From CAYYNP01 sp964472545 (GTDB taxonomy: Bacteria; Planctomycetota; Planctomycetia; Pirellulales; Thermoguttaceae), in NCBI GenBank assembly GCA_964472545.1, contig CAYYNP010000104.1, positions 1-29,052 of the forward strand: 29,052 bases of DNA, written 5' to 3'. Below are positions 6,882 through 15,164 of the stretch, one piece after another (position 1 is the first letter of the stretch; every line of letters begins with the position of its first letter). A program made the translations under genes and the position numbers. The notes under the pieces were generated by a model. The model had not been told where the DNA came from. It ran no database searches and saw only the letters and a list, made by a program, of their open reading frames with translations.

Positions 6882-9800
6882 TCACTGACTGCCTCCAAGA
6901 CAGACGACCTTGCCGTCGACGGTCGACATGAAGAGTTGCCCGCCGGCGGCGATCAGGCCGTCGAAGACCGGCAGCACGTCGAGCTTTGTTTCGCGGATCG
7001 TCTCACCGTCCTCGGCCTCCACGGCATAAAGCAAGCTGCCTTCGCTGCCGGTGAAGAGTTCGGCCTGCTTGGCAAGCGGCGCAAGCTTGTCCGGCTGCAG
7101 GACTTTGAAGTCCGGTTCGTGGACGATATCGGCCGGGCCACACGCGAAGACCGTGTTGCCGGCCTTGACCATGGCGCGGACCAGGATGGGGATCTCGACA
7201 CTCCAGCGGGTGGCGAAGGCAGCCGGTCGCTGCTCGGACCGTGGCAGACTGCGATCGACGCAAAACAGCCGATACTCCGTGGGCACGGTCCATCGCCAAT
7301 ATCCCTGCTGACGCCCGAAGGCGTAGAGGTTCTCGTCGTCGAGCACCATGATCTTGCCCGATGGGGCCTGATGCCCGGTGCCGGCGTAGCCCGGTCCGCC
7401 GCGGACGCTGCGTCCGTAGACCCAGAAGGCGCGGTGCCAGTAGTTGTCGTCCAAGAAGCCGTTGGGCACGAACAGGTGGGCGTCTTCGTCGCGCTGTTGG
7501 TTGACGGCGACGTGTTTCACCCGGTGACGCTTGCCGGTCAGGTCGAACGGCTGCGACCGCATGAAGAGCCATTCGCCTTCGCTGCTGAGAATGTCCGAGG
7601 AGGCGACCGGCATGTCGAGCATCGTGACGTGGCGGTGGAGGTCTTCGCCGGTCATCGGGTCGTTTCCGTCCATCTTGGTCGTCGAGAGGACCTTGCCGCT
7701 GCGCGGATCGAGACGATAGAGCGTCAACCCGCCGTCGAGGAACATCGAGCGCCCGGCGACCACGTAGGCCACGCCGGTGCGAACCAAAACGCTTCCGTGG
7801 ACCGGCCAGGCCGATTCGAGCTGCCCGTAGGACATCACGCGCCGATCGCACTCGGCGGCCCGAAATCGCCAGATCAGCGCCCCGTCCGACGCACGCAGGC
7901 AATGGACGTAACCGTCGGCCGAGCCGAACAGGGCCGTGCCTTGGTGGATCGTGGGCGGAGAATCGATGCGGCCGCTGGCGACGTAGGTCCAGAGCGTTTT
8001 GCCGGACGTTCGATCGAGCGCATAGAGCGCGTGATCGTCGACCGCCGCTACGAAGACGGTCGGGCCGGCGACTACCGGTTGCGAGAGCCGGCCGCCGAGT
8101 TCCGTTTGCCAGGCGACGTTCAGGTCGGTTCCCGCGGCGGCGTCCGTCGAGCCGCTGCGTGCAGGGTTGCCGCGGAAGGTGGGCCAGTCGTTCGATGTGG
8201 CCGGCGTGCCGATGTTGGCAGGCGTTTCGCCGTACGCGGGGCCCCTCTGCAAACGCGTCCCACGCGTGAGTTCTTCAATCGACGCCCTGCTGCCTGCTCC
8301 CGCCACGGCGTTGAAGCCGCTGAGCTTCGCTTCCGGATAACACGCACACGGATGCGGCGGGGCATAAACCAGGCCGTTGGCCGGCATGATCCCATACAGA
8401 CACGCGCCACGGACCCAATGGTGCAGCGACCAGCGGCCGTTGTGTACGTCGATCATCTCGATCCCGGTGCGAGAAGTGAGAAAGAAGTTCTCCGTCGCGC
8501 GGGCCCGATGGCAGCGATGATGGAACCAGTAGCAATCGGCCCCGCGTGGGATCGACTGCTCCGGCTTGCCGGTCGCCAGGTTGTACGAGACGAACTCGCC
8601 CGTGCTCGGCGCGATGTCCGGATAGCGGCGGTCGAACTCCCCCGGCTTCGAGTTGGTGCTGCCGCACCAAGCCCGATTGCCGATCACGAAGATGTCTTGC
8701 GGCGACTGATAGCCGGACGGCAAATGGGGCTGCTGCCACCGGATCTTCCCCGTCTCGGCGTCCAGACAGGTCATCAAGCCGTGGCTTCCGGCGTGTTCCT
8801 TCCAGTCCTCGCCGCCCGCGTAGAGTACGCCGCCTTCGACGGCCACCAACGTGGGAGCGAAGTAAGTGGGCATCTTCTCGCGCGACGGCAGCGGCTGCGA
8901 TTTCCAGAGTTCGCGGCCGTTGGTGCGGTCGAAGGCCACGATCGCCGCGCCGTCGCAGACGAATGCCCGAGCGTCGCCCATGGTCAGCGTGCAGGGGGCG
9001 ACCCAATCGAGTTGCTGTTGCCAGAGTATCGCGCCGTCCGATTCCTTGACGGCCATCACGGTCTTCGGCGACCGCTGCCACGCACCGGCCGGTTCGACCT
9101 GAACGTTGGGGTTGACGACCAAATAGAGCACACCGTCGCGGTAGAGGATCTCCTCGGTCTTCTCCGTTTCGGCATACGTTGTCACTTCCTCGCCGGTCAC
9201 CGCGTCCAGCTTGCTCACCGGACTGAGAATCCCCAGCGTGACGTAGACGTGATCGTCGACCGCGACCAGCCGCCGCGGCGTCACGGCCGGTCCGCTCTTC
9301 AGCGGCCAGAGATGGCTGGTCCACTCGGCGATCGGCTTGCGCCACAACACCACGCCGTTGAAAGCGTCGCGAGCGACCAGTTGCCATTGGGACGCCCAGA
9401 GGATTGACGCCCGGGGGCCTTCATCGACGATGGCGAAGACCCTGCCGCCGGCGGTCACCACGGCTGGCACGCTCGACGACTTATCGTGATGCCGGGAGTA
9501 TCGCGGGCCGGCGGTCCATTGCAGGTGTTTTAGCGGAGCCGTGACGGCCGTATCGCGGCTGACGGCGTTGTTGTCGGCGTCGTGCAGGTAGTGGGTCCAC
9601 TCGTCGTAGGCGTCGGGCCAGGGTTTGACAATGTGTTCGACGTTCGCACCGTCGCGTATGACCGCCACGCCGCCGGGGCAGAGGACGCGGAGGATCTCGT
9701 CTTTGGAAAGCTCGTATTGCTGCGAACAAACCACCATGTTGACCAGGTTGTCGACGTACGGCAAATGCACGCCGTCGAACGCGGCCGCCGAAACCGCGCC

Positions 9801-10064
9801 GCCGTACCGACCGGCAAGAAGGTGCTCGCGGGCCGTCTGCACGTTGGCCGGATCGGTATCCAGCCCATGGACGACACAGGCGTTGCCTTTTCGCAAAGCC
9901 GCGGTCAGCCGCCCGTCCTTGCAGCCGACGTGAACGATCAGGCCGCCTTGAACGCCGCTATCGGCGAGAATGGCCGGGGCCACATCGGAAGCCGGCTCGC
10001 CGGCGTTCAGGCAAGTCGCCAAAGCGGCAAGGATGACGATGGAGAAGAAGGCGTTTCTAATCAC
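6882..10064 (-). CDS. Secreted methyltransferase-like Rossmann + PQQ-type beta-propeller protein
   Basis: A 1060-residue protein. Start is GTG 10064: a signal peptide follows at once (IRNAFFSIVILAALATCLNAGEP) and an aggac-type ribosome site precedes it; the frame is open further upstream but encodes Arg/Pro-rich nonsense. Residues about 35-140 have the order of a class I methyltransferase: VHVGCKDGRL (motif I), HGLDTDP (motif II), LPYVDNLVNMVV, and PGGVAVIRDG. The remaining 900 residues are PQQ/BamB-like propeller repeats (DGAILWQQQ, TGKIRWQQP, SGKTLWTYVA, DGALIWRFR). Unusual conserved clusters are SRHHD (H192-H193), HHRCHR (C518) and PHPCAC (H571, C573, C575). The GTG overlaps the upstream gene's TGA by 4 nt, which suggests translational coupling. 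Function unknown; a paralogue lies at 11810-15148. Confidence 0.87.
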   Translation of the reverse strand: MIRNAFFSIVILAALATCLNAGEPASDVAPAILADSGVQGGLIVHVGCKDGRLTAALRKGNACVVHGLDTDPANVQTAREHLLAGRYGGAVSAAAFDGVHLPYVDNLVNMVVCSQQYELSKDEILRVLCPGGVAVIRDGANVEHIVKPWPDAYDEWTHYLHDADNNAVSRDTAVTAPLKHLQWTAGPRYSRHHDKSSSVPAVVTAGGRVFAIVDEGPRASILWASQWQLVARDAFNGVVLWRKPIAEWTSHLWPLKSGPAVTPRRLVAVDDHVYVTLGILSPVSKLDAVTGEEVTTYAETEKTEEILYRDGVLYLVVNPNVQVEPAGAWQRSPKTVMAVKESDGAILWQQQLDWVAPCTLTMGDARAFVCDGAAIVAFDRTNGRELWKSQPLPSREKMPTYFAPTLVAVEGGVLYAGGEDWKEHAGSHGLMTCLDAETGKIRWQQPHLPSGYQSPQDIFVIGNRAWCGSTNSKPGEFDRRYPDIAPSTGEFVSYNLATGKPEQSIPRGADCYWFHHRCHRARATENFFLTSRTGIEMIDVHNGRWSLHHWVRGACLYGIMPANGLVYAPPHPCACYPEAKLSGFNAVAGAGSRASIEELTRGTRLQRGPAYGETPANIGTPATSNDWPTFRGNPARSGSTDAAAGTDLNVAWQTELGGRLSQPVVAGPTVFVAAVDDHALYALDRTSGKTLWTYVASGRIDSPPTIHQGTALFGSADGYVHCLRASDGALIWRFRAAECDRRVMSYGQLESAWPVHGSVLVRTGVAYVVAGRSMFLDGGLTLYRLDPRSGKVLSTTKMDGNDPMTGEDLHRHVTMLDMPVASSDILSSEGEWLFMRSQPFDLTGKRHRVKHVAVNQQRDEDAHLFVPNGFLDDNYWHRAFWVYGRSVRGGPGYAGTGHQAPSGKIMVLDDENLYAFGRQQGYWRWTVPTEYRLFCVDRSLPRSEQRPAAFATRWSVEIPILVRAMVKAGNTVFACGPADIVHEPDFKVLQPDKLAPLAKQAELFTGSEGSLLYAVEAEDGETIRETKLDVLPVFDGLIAAGGQLFMSTVDGKVVCLGGSQ

Positions 10065-11530
10065 TGGGAGTCCTTTCGCCGCAAGTGGATCGACCAGGCC
10101 GAGGGGCCCTTGGCCTCGGGGTTGCGCGACTCGAAGTGGATGTTGCGAAGCCACTCGAACGTGAACGCGGCCGTGAAATCGTCGCGGATCTTCTTCTCCG
10201 GGATTCTCGGCGGGCCGCCGCGGCTGCCGTCGGCCGGACTGCCGGCCAGGATCAGGGCGCGGCCGCCGGGGTCGGTCAGAGCGCAGAGCGTCTTGACGAA
10301 ACCCGGCGAATCGTACTGGCAGATGTGGTGATAGCAGCCGCGGTCGAAGATCAGGTCGTACGACTTCAGCTTCGGCATGGCCACCACGTCGGCCAACACC
10401 CACTCGACTTCGACCTCCGCCTCGCGGGCTTTCTCCGCCGCGATGGCCAGTGCCGAGGGTGCGACGTCGACGCCGGTCACTTCAAAACCCCTCTTGGCCA
10501 GGAAGATCGCGTTGGTGCCGGTGCCGCAACCGAATACGATTGCGCGGCCCGGCTTGAACGTGCCGTCCTCGACCGCCTTGACCAGATACGAACTCGGCCG
10601 CCCGACGTCCCAGCCGGGCATTCCCTCGCGTCGATAGGGCGCGTCCCAGCGCTCCATCAATCGGGCGCCCTCAGGGCCGTGGGGCATTACGCCGGAGGGC
10701 AACAGCCGAGGCGGTACGATCGCCGCGCCGTCGGCGGCCACGATCTCGATCTTGCCGGCCGCGGTGGGGCTTATGGGCAACGCCAACCGGAAGTCCTTCC
10801 CCTGTGCTGAAAGAGTCAACGCGTTGATCTTGTCGCCGCCGGTAAGTTGCGCGGGCTGCGGCACGTCTTGTCCGCCGGCCGGGCGGAGATGCAGTACGTG
10901 AACGAATCGGGCCTCGGCCGCCGGCTGCTTCGCAGCGACCAGCACGCGGAAACCTGCGGGCCGATCGCCGACGGCCGGCCGCGCGAGCTTCTCCAGCGTG
11001 GCGTTGGCCGGGAACACGGTTTCGCCGAGAACTTCGTTGCCCTCGACGTTCACACGAAAGCGCCCCCCGTCGATCTTCGGCTCGGCGGAGCTTCGCAACA
11101 TCCAGCGGATCGGCAATTCGGGGTCCTTCAAGCTGATCACGTCTTCGATGACCAGCGTTGACGGCTTCAACAGAAAGACGCGGCGAATTCGCCGCGTGGA
11201 TTGTTGCGGCGGGTTACCCGACATATCGATTGCCGCGTAGACGAAAGACCGATTTTCCTCGAAAGCCACGACCGTGCCCGGGCCGGAACGTCGGCTGCCG
11301 GCGTGTTGGCGGACGAGTTCGCGCGACTCGGCCACCGGCTCCGGTTTGCCAAGGCGTTCGGCCAACTCGATCAGATCGGCCGCCCCCAACGACGCGATGG
11401 CGCCGCGAAACCGAGGACGGTCCTGTTTGACGGCCGGCTCGGCCGCTAGCGCGACGTTCGCGGCCGACGCCAAAACGCACGCTGTTGCGAGAACAAACAC
11501 ATATCGCCAAGATCGATCTCTACCGAACAT
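10061..11530 (-). CDS. Secreted heparinase II/III-like beta-sandwich fused to class I SAM methyltransferase
   Basis: A 489-residue protein. The signal peptide covers residues 1-30 (YVFVLATACVLASAANVALAAEP). Residues about 35-290 contain a beta-sandwich pattern (RSFVYAAIDMSG, RIRRVFLLKPSTLVIEDVISL, RWMLRSSAEP) like the C-terminal part of heparinase II/III lyases; the alpha/alpha toroid of such lyases is absent. From about 300 there is a methyltransferase: WDAPYRREGMPGWDVGRPS, motif I IVFGCGTGTNAIFL (G334 on), VTGVDVAPSAL, LADV and YDLIFDRGCYHHI, close in style to TPMT-like enzymes. Motif I and the acidic motif II residue are intact, so SAM binding looks possible. ATG 11530 has AGAGGA 7 nt upstream. 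It is the first gene of the minus-strand unit and overlaps the propeller gene by 4 nt. The domain calls are moderate; the function is unknown. Confidence 0.82.
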   Translation of the reverse strand: MFGRDRSWRYVFVLATACVLASAANVALAAEPAVKQDRPRFRGAIASLGAADLIELAERLGKPEPVAESRELVRQHAGSRRSGPGTVVAFEENRSFVYAAIDMSGNPPQQSTRRIRRVFLLKPSTLVIEDVISLKDPELPIRWMLRSSAEPKIDGGRFRVNVEGNEVLGETVFPANATLEKLARPAVGDRPAGFRVLVAAKQPAAEARFVHVLHLRPAGGQDVPQPAQLTGGDKINALTLSAQGKDFRLALPISPTAAGKIEIVAADGAAIVPPRLLPSGVMPHGPEGARLMERWDAPYRREGMPGWDVGRPSSYLVKAVEDGTFKPGRAIVFGCGTGTNAIFLAKRGFEVTGVDVAPSALAIAAEKAREAEVEVEWVLADVVAMPKLKSYDLIFDRGCYHHICQYDSPGFVKTLCALTDPGGRALILAGSPADGSRGGPPRIPEKKIRDDFTAAFTFEWLRNIHFESRNPEAKGPSAWSIHLRRKDSQ

Positions 11531-11809
11531 CTGACCATCCTCTTCTGCGGGAGGTGAAGGGGCGATTGGCGACGGCCTCGGCGACCGCCTGTGGAAACCG
11601 ACCGGATTATACCCGCCGAATCGAGGCCGTGCAAAACGATTCTCGGCCGCCGGTGCCTTGGCAAGAACCGATGTGCCCGGTGGACGCACGACTCCGCTTG
11701 GGCCATAATCGATCTGTGCCGGAGACCCTTCCGGCGGAAACTGCCGTGCATTAGCATCAGCCCGGCAAGGCGGCGATCGACGAGAGACCGCGTTCAACAG
11801 GAGTAGACC
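11531..11809. promoter_or_regulatory. Divergent intergenic region with presumed back-to-back promoters
   Basis: A 279-nt gap lies between the starts of two divergent genes that encode related Rossmann-domain proteins. It must contain at least one promoter for each direction if these are the first genes of their units. I see no convincing -35/-10 pair and no strong operator-like palindrome. The right boundary has the ribosome site AGGAG shortly before ATG 11810. Confidence 0.5.
11538..11543 (-). promoter_or_regulatory. Ribosome binding site of the methyltransferase fusion gene
   Basis: AGAGGA on the minus strand, 7 nt before ATG 11530. It decides the start: the same frame stays open to about 12067, but without a comparable site and without a plausible protein sequence upstream. 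Confidence 0.75.
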
Positions 11810-14800
11810 ATGTGTACAAGACGGTGTATTGCGGCCTTTCTGGCGGCGGCGTTTCTGCCTTTGGCCGCTACGGCCACGGCGGCCGGCGCGATTCTGGAAT
11901 CGAGCGGTGTGCGGGGAGGGCTGGCGGTGGTGGTTGGCTGCGACGACGCGGCATTGCTCGATGAATTTGCCGAGAGCGATAACCTCCTCGTTCAGGCGCT
12001 CGATACGGATCCGGCGAGAGTCGAAAGAGCACGGCAGGCCATCCATGCCAGCGGCAACTACGGCCACATCAGCGCCGTATCATTCGACGGTAAGACGCTG
12101 CCGTATGCCGACAACCTCGTCAATCTGCTCGTGATGTCGAACGCCCGGCACGAGATACCGCAGCATGAGATCATGCGAGTGCTGGCGCCGAGGGGCGTGG
12201 CAATGATCAACGGCAAGAGGACGGTCAAGCCCAGGCCGGCAGAGATCGACGAATGGACCCACTATCTTTACGACCCGAAGAACAACGCCGTATCGCACGA
12301 TCAACAGGTCGATACGCCGACGAGTCTGCAATGGGAGAGCGGGCCGCGCTGGTCACGGCACCACGATCACATGAGCAGCGTCAGCGCCGTGGTGACCACC
12401 GGAGGCCGGGTCTTCTCGATCCTCGACGAAGGCCCCCGAGCATCGATCCAGTATCCGGCCGACTGGCAACTCGTCGCCCGCGACGCGTACAACGGCAAGC
12501 TGCTCTGGAAGCGCTCGATTCCCGACTGGCACACCGACATCTGGCCGGCCAAGGCCGGGCCGGCCCAATTGCCGCGGCGGCTGGCCGCCGTGGGCCAGCG
12601 GGTCTACGCCACGCTTGGGCTGCACGCCCCGGTGAGCATGCTCGACGCGGCCACCGGCGAGACGCTCCGGACGTTCGAGAGTACCGAGTATACGGAGGAG
12701 ATCCTCGTCTGCGGCGATCAACTCTTCGTCACCGCCCACGCCGCCGCGCCGCCGGAGGGCCAATGGCAACTCGACACGGTCCGCTGCTGGACGGAAACCG
12801 GCCGCTCCAACAGCACCCGCCCTTGGAAATGGGAGCGGGACGACCCGAAGAAGATCGTGGCCGTGGATATCGCCTCGGGCAAAGTGCTGTGGGAGAAGCA
12901 AGCGGCGGTCGCCCCGATCACGCTGGCCGTCGATTCGCAGCGCGTCGTCTACCACGACGGTCTGAACGTGGTCTGTCTGGATCGCCAATCGGGCGAGGAG
13001 TCCTGGCGTTCCAAACGTGAGACGACCGTCAACGTCTTCGTCAAGTCGGCGCCGAACCTGGTGATCTACGACGATGTGGTCCTGTTCTCTGCCGGGCCGG
13101 GAGAGGTTACCTCGATCTCGATCGACGACGGCAAGACGCTCTGGACCGGCTCCCACGGCCATACCGGCCACCAATCCACCTACGATCTGCTGGTGGCCGA
13201 CGGGCTGGTCTGGTCTACCTCCGGTGGCCGTGTGCGGCAAGGGCGCGACGACTACCAGCAAGCCCTCGAGCTATCCAAGAGGCCGCACTGGACCTACATC
13301 GGCCGCGATCCGAAAAGCGGCAAGGTCGAAAAGGTCTTCCCGCCCGGCAAGAGCGACTGGTTCCATCATCGCTGCCATCGCGGCCGCGGCACGGATCGAT
13401 ACCTGATCATGGCACGGACCGGCATCGAGTACGTCGATCTTCAGACCGGGCAGTGGACGCCCAACCCTTGGGTCCGCGGCGCCTGCCTCTACGGCTACAT
13501 GCCGGCCAACGGGCTGACCTACGCCCCGCCGCATCCGTGTGCCTGTTATATCGAGTCGAAGCTCAACGGGTTCAACGCCCTGGCCGCACGGCGTTCGACG
13601 CGCAGCGAAGACGCTCCGCTACGGCCGAGATTGGAAAAAGGCCCGGCCTACGGCAAGCTCGCGCCACCTGACACGGATAGCGCGGCACGCGACGCAGCGT
13701 TCTCGGCGGCGTGGCCGACCTACCGTTCGGACAACATGCGGAGCGGGTCGAGCGAGGCGAACGTCTCGGCGGAATTGAAGCCGGCGTGGAAGGCGGAGAT
13801 CGGCGGAAAGCTCTCGCCAGTAACCGTTGCCGAGGGAAAGCTCTTCGTGGCGGCTGTCGACGAACATACGGTCTACGCACTGGATTCGAACGACGGCAAA
13901 GTGCTCTGGAAGGCCACCGCCGGCGGACGCGTCGACACGCCACCGACGATCGCTTCCTCGACGCCCGACGCGCAACACGCGACCCTCTGCATCTTCGGTT
14001 GCCGAGACGGCTGGATCTACTGCCTGCGGGCTTCCGACGGCGCGTTGGCTTGGCGTTATCGGGCCATCGCCGAAGAACGCCTGATCGTCTCCTACGACCA
14101 GTTGGAGTCAACCTGGCCGGTCAGCGGTGCGGTGCTGGTGCAGGACGGTTCCGTCTATTGCGTTGCCGGTCGCTCGATGTTTCTCGACGGTGGACTCCGC
14201 TTGCTCAAGTTGGACGCGCTGACCGGAAAGCCCGAGTTTGAAGAGGTGATGGACGACACGATTCCCGGCAGCGGCGAGCCTTTGCACACCACCGCCCGAG
14301 CGCTCGACATGCCGGTCGCCCTGCCGGATATCCTCTCCAGCGACGGAAAGCGGCTCTATATGCGTTCGCAGAGTATGTCGTTGGACGGAAAACGGACGGA
14401 CCTCGACGCCTCCGGCCCGACCGACCAGGGCGGCCAAGAGGCGCATCTGGTCTGCTCGAGCGGATTTCTCGACGACACCTGGTTCCACCGTGCCTATTGG
14501 GTCTTTGGACACGGCTACGGTACGGGACACAACGGCTGGTTCCGCGCCGGACGCTTCGCCCCCGCCGGACGGATGCTGGTCTTCGACGACGACGCCGTCT
14601 TCGGCTATGGACGCCGGCCGAACATGTACGTCTGGTCCAGTGCCCTGGAATATCAACTCTTTGCTGCCAACCGTAACGTCGAGCAGGATTCGATCGACCG
14701 CGTGGCGGCGGCCAATCAAAAACAGGAAGGCCGCGGCCCCGACGGCCACGGGCATGGGATCACGTTCGACCGTAAGCTCTACGGCTCGTTCCCGCTTTCC

Positions 14801-15148
14801 GAGATTTCCGCCATCGATTTCAAATGGCGGCAGCAAGACCCGGCGTTGCAGGCCAGAGCGATGGCGCTGGCCGGTGGAACCCTGTTCGTGGCCGGCCCGG
14901 CGGACGTCGTGGATGAAGAAGCAGTCTTTAGCCGTCCGTTTGCCGAGGAGGTTATCGCCAAGGCGGCCGAGCAGGTGGCCGCGTTGCGAGGCGAAAAGGG
15001 GGCCTTGATGCACGTCATCTCCGCGAAAGACGGCCGGAGACTGAACGAACTCCGCATGGACGATTGCCCCGTGTTCGACGGCCTGGCCGCCGCGGAGGAC
15101 AAGCTGTTTGTCTCGACGATCGATGGCAGCGTGATTTGTTATCGATAG
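11810..15148 (+). CDS. Secreted Rossmann + PQQ-type beta-propeller protein, paralogue
   Basis: A 1112-residue protein that is colinear with the 6882-10064 product along its whole length. The signal peptide covers about residues 1-25 (AAFLAAAFLPLAATATAAG). The Rossmann segment has VVVGCDDAAL in place of a proper glycine-rich motif I, but keeps ALDTDPARVERAR, LPYADNLVNLLV and PRGVAMINGK. SAM binding is therefore doubtful here. The propeller region contains NGKLLWKRS, SGKVLWEKQ, DGKVLWKAT and DGALAWRYR. The same His/Cys clusters recur: SRHHD (H184-H185), HHRCHR (C522), PHPCAC (H575, C577, C579). ATG 11810 follows AGGAG. The gene heads a plus-strand run whose next start is only 16 nt downstream. 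The fold assignment is solid; the function is unknown. Confidence 0.87.
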   Translation: MCTRRCIAAFLAAAFLPLAATATAAGAILESSGVRGGLAVVVGCDDAALLDEFAESDNLLVQALDTDPARVERARQAIHASGNYGHISAVSFDGKTLPYADNLVNLLVMSNARHEIPQHEIMRVLAPRGVAMINGKRTVKPRPAEIDEWTHYLYDPKNNAVSHDQQVDTPTSLQWESGPRWSRHHDHMSSVSAVVTTGGRVFSILDEGPRASIQYPADWQLVARDAYNGKLLWKRSIPDWHTDIWPAKAGPAQLPRRLAAVGQRVYATLGLHAPVSMLDAATGETLRTFESTEYTEEILVCGDQLFVTAHAAAPPEGQWQLDTVRCWTETGRSNSTRPWKWERDDPKKIVAVDIASGKVLWEKQAAVAPITLAVDSQRVVYHDGLNVVCLDRQSGEESWRSKRETTVNVFVKSAPNLVIYDDVVLFSAGPGEVTSISIDDGKTLWTGSHGHTGHQSTYDLLVADGLVWSTSGGRVRQGRDDYQQALELSKRPHWTYIGRDPKSGKVEKVFPPGKSDWFHHRCHRGRGTDRYLIMARTGIEYVDLQTGQWTPNPWVRGACLYGYMPANGLTYAPPHPCACYIESKLNGFNALAARRSTRSEDAPLRPRLEKGPAYGKLAPPDTDSAARDAAFSAAWPTYRSDNMRSGSSEANVSAELKPAWKAEIGGKLSPVTVAEGKLFVAAVDEHTVYALDSNDGKVLWKATAGGRVDTPPTIASSTPDAQHATLCIFGCRDGWIYCLRASDGALAWRYRAIAEERLIVSYDQLESTWPVSGAVLVQDGSVYCVAGRSMFLDGGLRLLKLDALTGKPEFEEVMDDTIPGSGEPLHTTARALDMPVALPDILSSDGKRLYMRSQSMSLDGKRTDLDASGPTDQGGQEAHLVCSSGFLDDTWFHRAYWVFGHGYGTGHNGWFRAGRFAPAGRMLVFDDDAVFGYGRRPNMYVWSSALEYQLFAANRNVEQDSIDRVAAANQKQEGRGPDGHGHGITFDRKLYGSFPLSEISAIDFKWRQQDPALQARAMALAGGTLFVAGPADVVDEEAVFSRPFAEEVIAKAAEQVAALRGEKGALMHVISAKDGRRLNELRMDDCPVFDGLAAAEDKLFVSTIDGSVICYR

Positions 15149-15164
15149 ATGAAAGGCTGAGAGA

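Noticed and set aside
6792..9407. An 871-codon open frame on the plus strand, antisense to the 1060-aa propeller gene
   Set aside because: Its translation shows no domain pattern, and it is the expected complement of a GC-rich coding frame. The minus-strand frame has clear repeats and a signal peptide.
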